This document shows positions 60,664-64,000 of a stretch of 64,000 nucleotides of DNA, one piece after another. The first letter of the stretch is position 1; each line of letters opens with the position of its first letter. Position numbers and translations under genes: made by a program. The DNA lies in the NCBI RefSeq assembly GCF_030818655.1, contig NZ_JAUTAN010000001.1:2294001-2358000 (forward strand). The letters are read 5' to 3'. This DNA comes from Nocardioides zeae. GTDB taxonomy: Bacteria; Actinomycetota; Actinomycetes; Propionibacteriales; Nocardioidaceae. The notes under the pieces are model-generated. The model made no database searches, was not told the DNA's origin, and was given only the letters and a program-made list of their open reading frames with translations.

Positions 60664-62036
60664 CCGCGGCACTGCGGGCCGACGTCCTCGCACGCTTCCC
60701 CGGCGCCCGGGCCGACGCCGAGGCCCTGGCCCGGGGCCGCACGGACCGGTCGGGCACGCCCGGCACCGCCGACCCGCTGGCGGTCGTGCGGGCCGGGTCC
60801 GTCGACGAGGTGCGCGCCGTGCTGGCGTGGGCCCACGAGCACCGGGTGCCGGTCGTGCCGCGCGGCGCGGGCACGGGGCTCGCGGGCGGCGCGGTCGCCG
60901 ACGGCGCCCTGGTGCTCGACGTGTCGGGGATGCGCCGGATCGTGCGCATCGACCCGGTCGAGGAGGTGGCGGTCGTCGAGCCGGGCGTGCTCACGGCCGA
61001 CCTCGACGCCGCCGCGGCCGAGCACGGCCTCATGTACGCCCCCGACCCCGCCAGCGCCGCCATCTCGACGATCGGCGGCAACATCGCCACCAACGCCGGC
61101 GGGATGCGCTGCGTGAAGCACGGCGTCACCCGCGACGCCGTGCTCGGGCTCGAGGTGGTGCTGGCCGACGGCCGCCTGCTGCGCACCGGCCGCGCGACGG
61201 TGAAGGGCGTGGTCGGCTACGACCTGACGGCCCTCCTCGTCGGCTCGGAGGGCACGCTCGGCGTCGTCGTCGGCGCCACGCTGCGGCTGCGGCCCCGCCC
61301 CCACGTCGGAGGGACCGTCCTCGCGACGTACCCGGACGTCGAGACCGCCGCCCGCGCCTGCTCCCGCGTGGGGGCGGCACGGCTGCGCCCCAGCCTGCTC
61401 GAGCTCATCGACGCAGCCACCCTCGGCGCCGTCGCCGCCCACACGGGCACGGCGGCGCTGGCGGCGGGGGCCGCCGTCGTCGCCCAGACCGACGGCGCGG
61501 ACGCGGGCACGGCGACCGCGGAGCTCGCGGCGGTCGCCGCCGTGCTGCGCGAGGGCGCCGCGACGCTCGAGCAGAGCGACGACCCGGCGCGCGCCGACGC
61601 GCTGCTCACCGCGCGCCGCCTCGCCCTGCCGGCGATCGAGGCGCAGGCCCACGCGCTCATCGAGGACATCTGCGTGCCGCGGGCGCGCCTCGCCGAGGCG
61701 GTGCGGGGCATCGAGCAGATCGTCGCCGCGACCGGCGTGCAGATCTACACCTTCGCCCACGCGGGCGACGGCAACCTGCACCCCATCGTCACGTGGCCGC
61801 GGACCGCCACCGAGGACAGCGGGGCCGTGCGCCCGGCCGCCGTGGACGACGCCGCCGGGCGTGTCTTCGAGCTGGCCGTCGCGCTCGGCGGCACCCTCTC
61901 CGGCGAGCACGGCATCGGCACGCTCAAGCGGGCCTACCTCGGTCTCGAGCTCGACGCGGACGTGCTCGACGTGCAGCGGTCCGTCAAGGCGGCGCTCGAC
62001 CCGCGGGGCATCCTCAATCCCGGGAAGGCGATCTGA
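60660..62036 (+). CDS. FAD-linked oxidase, GlcD/lactate dehydrogenase type
   Basis: 458 residues. PCMH-type FAD-binding domain with VVPRGAGTGLAGGAVADGALVLD, PDPASAAISTIGGNIATNAGGMRCVKHG and LLVGSEGTLGVVVGATLRL, then the FAD-oxidase C-terminal domain with FAHAGDGNLHPIV and LSGEHGIGTLKRAYL. Oxidises a 2-hydroxy acid such as glycolate or D-lactate; the natural substrate is unknown. It overlaps the hydrolase by 4 bp. With the KPR-like and LLM enzymes it may finish degradation of an imported organosulfur acid (inference). Confidence 0.9.
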   Translation: MTAALRADVLARFPGARADAEALARGRTDRSGTPGTADPLAVVRAGSVDEVRAVLAWAHEHRVPVVPRGAGTGLAGGAVADGALVLDVSGMRRIVRIDPVEEVAVVEPGVLTADLDAAAAEHGLMYAPDPASAAISTIGGNIATNAGGMRCVKHGVTRDAVLGLEVVLADGRLLRTGRATVKGVVGYDLTALLVGSEGTLGVVVGATLRLRPRPHVGGTVLATYPDVETAARACSRVGAARLRPSLLELIDAATLGAVAAHTGTAALAAGAAVVAQTDGADAGTATAELAAVAAVLREGAATLEQSDDPARADALLTARRLALPAIEAQAHALIEDICVPRARLAEAVRGIEQIVAATGVQIYTFAHAGDGNLHPIVTWPRTATEDSGAVRPAAVDDAAGRVFELAVALGGTLSGEHGIGTLKRAYLGLELDADVLDVQRSVKAALDPRGILNPGKAI

Positions 62037-62928
62037 CCTCGGGCGCCGTCCGACCGCTGCTCCCGGCGCGGGCGGCCGCGGAGTCGGGAAAGGCCCGGTC
62101 GGCGAGGGAGAAGGCGAGGTCGGTCAGCCGGGGGGCGACGACGTTGGCCAGCTCGAGCAACCGCGCCGAGAGCAGGTCCACGGTCACGGGGCGGTCCTCG
62201 AGCGCCTTCACCACGGTCTCCGCCGCCTGCTCGGGCGTCAGGGCCCGCAGCCGCGCGTACGCCTCCGTGGGCGCGATCATCTCCGTGCGCACCAGCCCGA
62301 ACCGCAGGTTGGTGAACGCCACGCCGTCGGCGTAGGTCTCCCGCCCGGCGATGCGTCCGAACACGTCGAGTGCGGCCTTGGAGGCGATGTACGCCGCGAA
62401 CTTCGGGCTCTTCACCTGCACGCCCCACGTGACGACGTTGACGACGTGGCCGAAGCCCTGCGCCCGCATCGCCGGCAGGAGCCCCAGCGTCAGCCGCACC
62501 GGCGCGAGGTAGTTGATCGCGATCGTCCGCTCGACGTCGTGGAAGCGGTCGTAGGTGAGCTCCAGCGACCGCCGGATCGAGCGGCCCGCGTTGTTGACGA
62601 GGTGGTCGACGGGCCCGAACTCGGCGTGCACGCGCCGTACGAGCCGGTCGACGGCCTCCCCGTCGGTGAGGTCGACGGGGAAGCAGTACGCCGCGCCCCC
62701 GGCCGCCTCGATCTCGGCGCGCACCCGGTCGAGCGCCTCGGCCCGGCGGGCGACGAGCAGGACGGTCGCGCCGCGCGCGGCGCACGCCCGGGCGGTGGCC
62801 TCCCCGATGCCGGACGAGGCGCCGGTGACCATCACGGTGCGGCCGGCCAGCGGGCTGCGCGGGTCACCCTTCACCCTGCGGGCGAGACGACGGGCGCGGG
62901 AGATCGGCGTGGTGAGGAGGAGCCCCAT
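62014..62928 (-). CDS. Short-chain dehydrogenase/reductase
   Basis: 304 residues, classical SDR: TGASSGIGEATARACAARGA (NADP loop), LVNNAGRSIRRSLEL, and YIASKAALDVF with the catalytic Tyr and Lys. The usual catalytic Ser position reads as Thr in VVTWGVQ. A hydrophobic N-terminus and C-terminal extension resemble membrane-associated mycobacterial SDRs acting on lipids. ATG at 62928 lies 6 nt after TAGGGT (leaderless). Its 3' end overlaps the oxidase gene by 23 bp on the opposite strand. Confidence 0.9.
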   Translation of the reverse strand: MGLLLTTPISRARRLARRVKGDPRSPLAGRTVMVTGASSGIGEATARACAARGATVLLVARRAEALDRVRAEIEAAGGAAYCFPVDLTDGEAVDRLVRRVHAEFGPVDHLVNNAGRSIRRSLELTYDRFHDVERTIAINYLAPVRLTLGLLPAMRAQGFGHVVNVVTWGVQVKSPKFAAYIASKAALDVFGRIAGRETYADGVAFTNLRFGLVRTEMIAPTEAYARLRALTPEQAAETVVKALEDRPVTVDLLSARLLELANVVAPRLTDLAFSLADRAFPDSAAARAGSSGRTAPEVRSPSRD

Positions 62929-62946
62929 GCCCCGACCCTAGAGACG

Positions 62947-63894
62947 TCAGCGCGCGGCGTCGAGGCGTCCGCGCTGCTCGTCGTCGAGCTCGAGGCGGGC
63001 CGCCGCGATCGCCTGGTCGAGCTGCTCCAGGGAGCTGACCCCGACGATCGGACGCGCGGCGGGCCGTCCGCCCAGCAGCCACGCGAGCACGACCTGGCCG
63101 GGCGCCACGCCCTGCTCGGCCGCGACCTCGGCGAGCGCGGCCAGGCGCCGCGTCGTGCCGGGGTGGTCGTAGGCCTCCGGGAACGGGCGGTCGGACCGGT
63201 CGTAGGAACCCTGGACGAGCGGGCTGTAGGCCCACAGCTCGAGGTCCGGGTGCTCGGCGAGGTAGTCGAGGGTCTCGTCGGTCGCGAAGCCGAAGCGGTG
63301 GTCCTTGCCGGGCACCTCGACGTCGGGACGGGGTCGCACGTAGGACGTGGTGAGCTGCAGCAGCGAGAAGGGCTCGACGCCCGTGGCCGCGGCGATCGCC
63401 CGGGCGCGCTCGACCCGCCAGGTCGGGTGGTTGGAGATGCCGAGCCGCCGGACACCGCCGTCGGCGACGAGACCGCCGAAGGTCGCGACGACCTCGTCGA
63501 GGGGCACCGACCGGTCCTCGAGGTGCGCCCAGTAGACGTCGACGACGTCCACCCCCAGCCGCTCCCGGCTGGCCTCGAACGAGCGGCGGACGACCTCGGG
63601 GGCGAGTCCCACGACGCCACGCGAGGGGTCACCCGGCACGACCGGCTCGGGACCCACCTTGGTCGCCAGCACGACCTGCTCGCGCACCCCGGGTCGGGCG
63701 CGGAGCCACCGGCCCAGGACCTCCTCGCTCTGCCCGCCGGCACCGGTGCCGCTGGCCCAGAACGCGTAGCAGTCGGCCGTGTCGAGGGTGCTGCCCCCCG
63801 CCTCCACGAAGCGGTCGAGGAGGGCGAACGCGGTGCGCTCGTCCGTCCGCGTGCCGAAGTACATGCACCCGAGCACCAGGTCTGCGACAGCCAT
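62947..63894 (-). CDS. Aldo/keto reductase
   Basis: 315 residues, NADPH-dependent AKR barrel. The tetrad is visible: Asp and Tyr in STLDTADCYAFWASG, Lys in VLATKVGPEP and His in VYWAHLEDRSVPLDE. GISNHPTWRVERARAI and FSLLQLTTSYVRPRP follow, and the cofactor region includes IVGVSSLEQLDQAI. Substrate unknown. ATG at 63894; a weak CACGAT hexamer lies 7 nt upstream. Confidence 0.92.
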   Translation of the reverse strand: MAVADLVLGCMYFGTRTDERTAFALLDRFVEAGGSTLDTADCYAFWASGTGAGGQSEEVLGRWLRARPGVREQVVLATKVGPEPVVPGDPSRGVVGLAPEVVRRSFEASRERLGVDVVDVYWAHLEDRSVPLDEVVATFGGLVADGGVRRLGISNHPTWRVERARAIAAATGVEPFSLLQLTTSYVRPRPDVEVPGKDHRFGFATDETLDYLAEHPDLELWAYSPLVQGSYDRSDRPFPEAYDHPGTTRRLAALAEVAAEQGVAPGQVVLAWLLGGRPAARPIVGVSSLEQLDQAIAAARLELDDEQRGRLDAAR

Positions 63895-63929
63895 GGACCC
63901 GATCGTGCCATCCGCCCCAGGAGCAGCCG

Positions 63930-64000
63930 TCAGACGAGCGGGGCGTCCCGCAGGTGCAGCTCGAACCGCGCGCCGTCGCCGGGCCCCGACTCCACCGCCA
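63930..64000 (-). CDS. 3' end of a probable sensor histidine kinase (partial)
   Basis: Only the last ~23 codons lie in the window, reading AVESGPGDGARFELHLRDAP and then LV before the stop. The GxGxxFEL pattern near a C-terminus is typical of the G2 box end of HATPase_c domains of histidine kinases. The assignment is tentative because so little is visible. Confidence 0.4.
   Translation of the reverse strand, partial: AVESGPGDGARFELHLRDAPLV

Noticed and set aside
1..64000. tRNA, rRNA or known small RNA genes
   Set aside because: No cloverleaf with a T-loop GGTTCRA and acceptor pairing, nor other known RNA, was recognised by eye.

Overview
The window is very high-GC DNA with gene content typical of an actinobacterium, most like Nocardioides or a relative. 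Pointers are a split CrtYc/CrtYd lycopene cyclase, a nickel superoxide dismutase, a DUF222-HNH protein, Ku with split LigD-type proteins, F420/FMN luciferase-like oxidoreductases, many GTG starts and many apparently leaderless genes (TAnnnT, 6-8 nt, then the start codon). No rRNA, tRNA, CRISPR array, prophage or insertion sequence was recognised.

Layout. 0-1.8 kb: carotenoid/isoprenoid genes. 2-13.5 kb: housekeeping and hypothetical genes (TIGR01777 epimerase, cold-shock protein, amidase, sodN, ychF, two PH-domain membrane proteins, exodeoxyribonuclease III, DUF222-HNH, DUF2510). 13.7-32.2 kb: a nearly complete purine-degradation region in four transcription units. These hold a formamidase-like protein with an AtzH/HpxZ-amidase fusion; uraD-uraH-uricase-allantoinase; pucG-allC-rpiR-xanthine dehydrogenase-guanine deaminase; and a divergent SsuA/NMT1-type ABC transporter. 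All four units carry GAAAC boxes, mostly spaced by whole helical turns and lying 10-12 nt upstream of a -10 hexamer, so they look like one regulon. Its likely regulator is the RpiR-type protein encoded inside it. 32.3-38.9 kb: rmuC, DUF6542, threonylcarbamoyl-AMP synthase, ispH, xseA-xseB, a glycerophosphodiesterase and a winged-helix protein. 39-43.8 kb: an F420-type oxidoreductase and an NHEJ cluster (Ku; separate LigD-like polymerase and ligase) with an L,D-transpeptidase in the same strand run.

44.8-62 kb: what looks like an organosulfur acquisition locus. It has an SsuD-like monooxygenase and an SfnB/DszC-like acyl-CoA-dehydrogenase homologue, a BisC-like molybdoenzyme, a five-gene peptide/opine-type ABC transporter operon with a luciferase-like enzyme and a ketopantoate-reductase-like protein, a double-rhodanese sulfurtransferase, a LysR regulator, an alpha/beta hydrolase and a GlcD-type FAD oxidase. 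A 30-bp element ending in GCTsTTGGA recurs upstream of three of these units. 62-64 kb: a short-chain dehydrogenase, an aldo/keto reductase and the tail of a probable histidine kinase.

Intergenic DNA is rich in structured repeats: a 31-bp tandem repeat at two loci, a GGACGTCATGCG inverted repeat with a constant 24-nt loop (three copies), a GAAnTGTGC/GCACAnTTC family, several long hairpins with one arm mismatch, and a ~230-bp direct duplication. Five otherwise intact genes carry a small indel (uraD, guanine deaminase, the SsuD-like gene, a conserved hypothetical, probably the LigD polymerase). Several lie in homopolymers or short tandem repeats, so sequencing error must be weighed against real inactivation.
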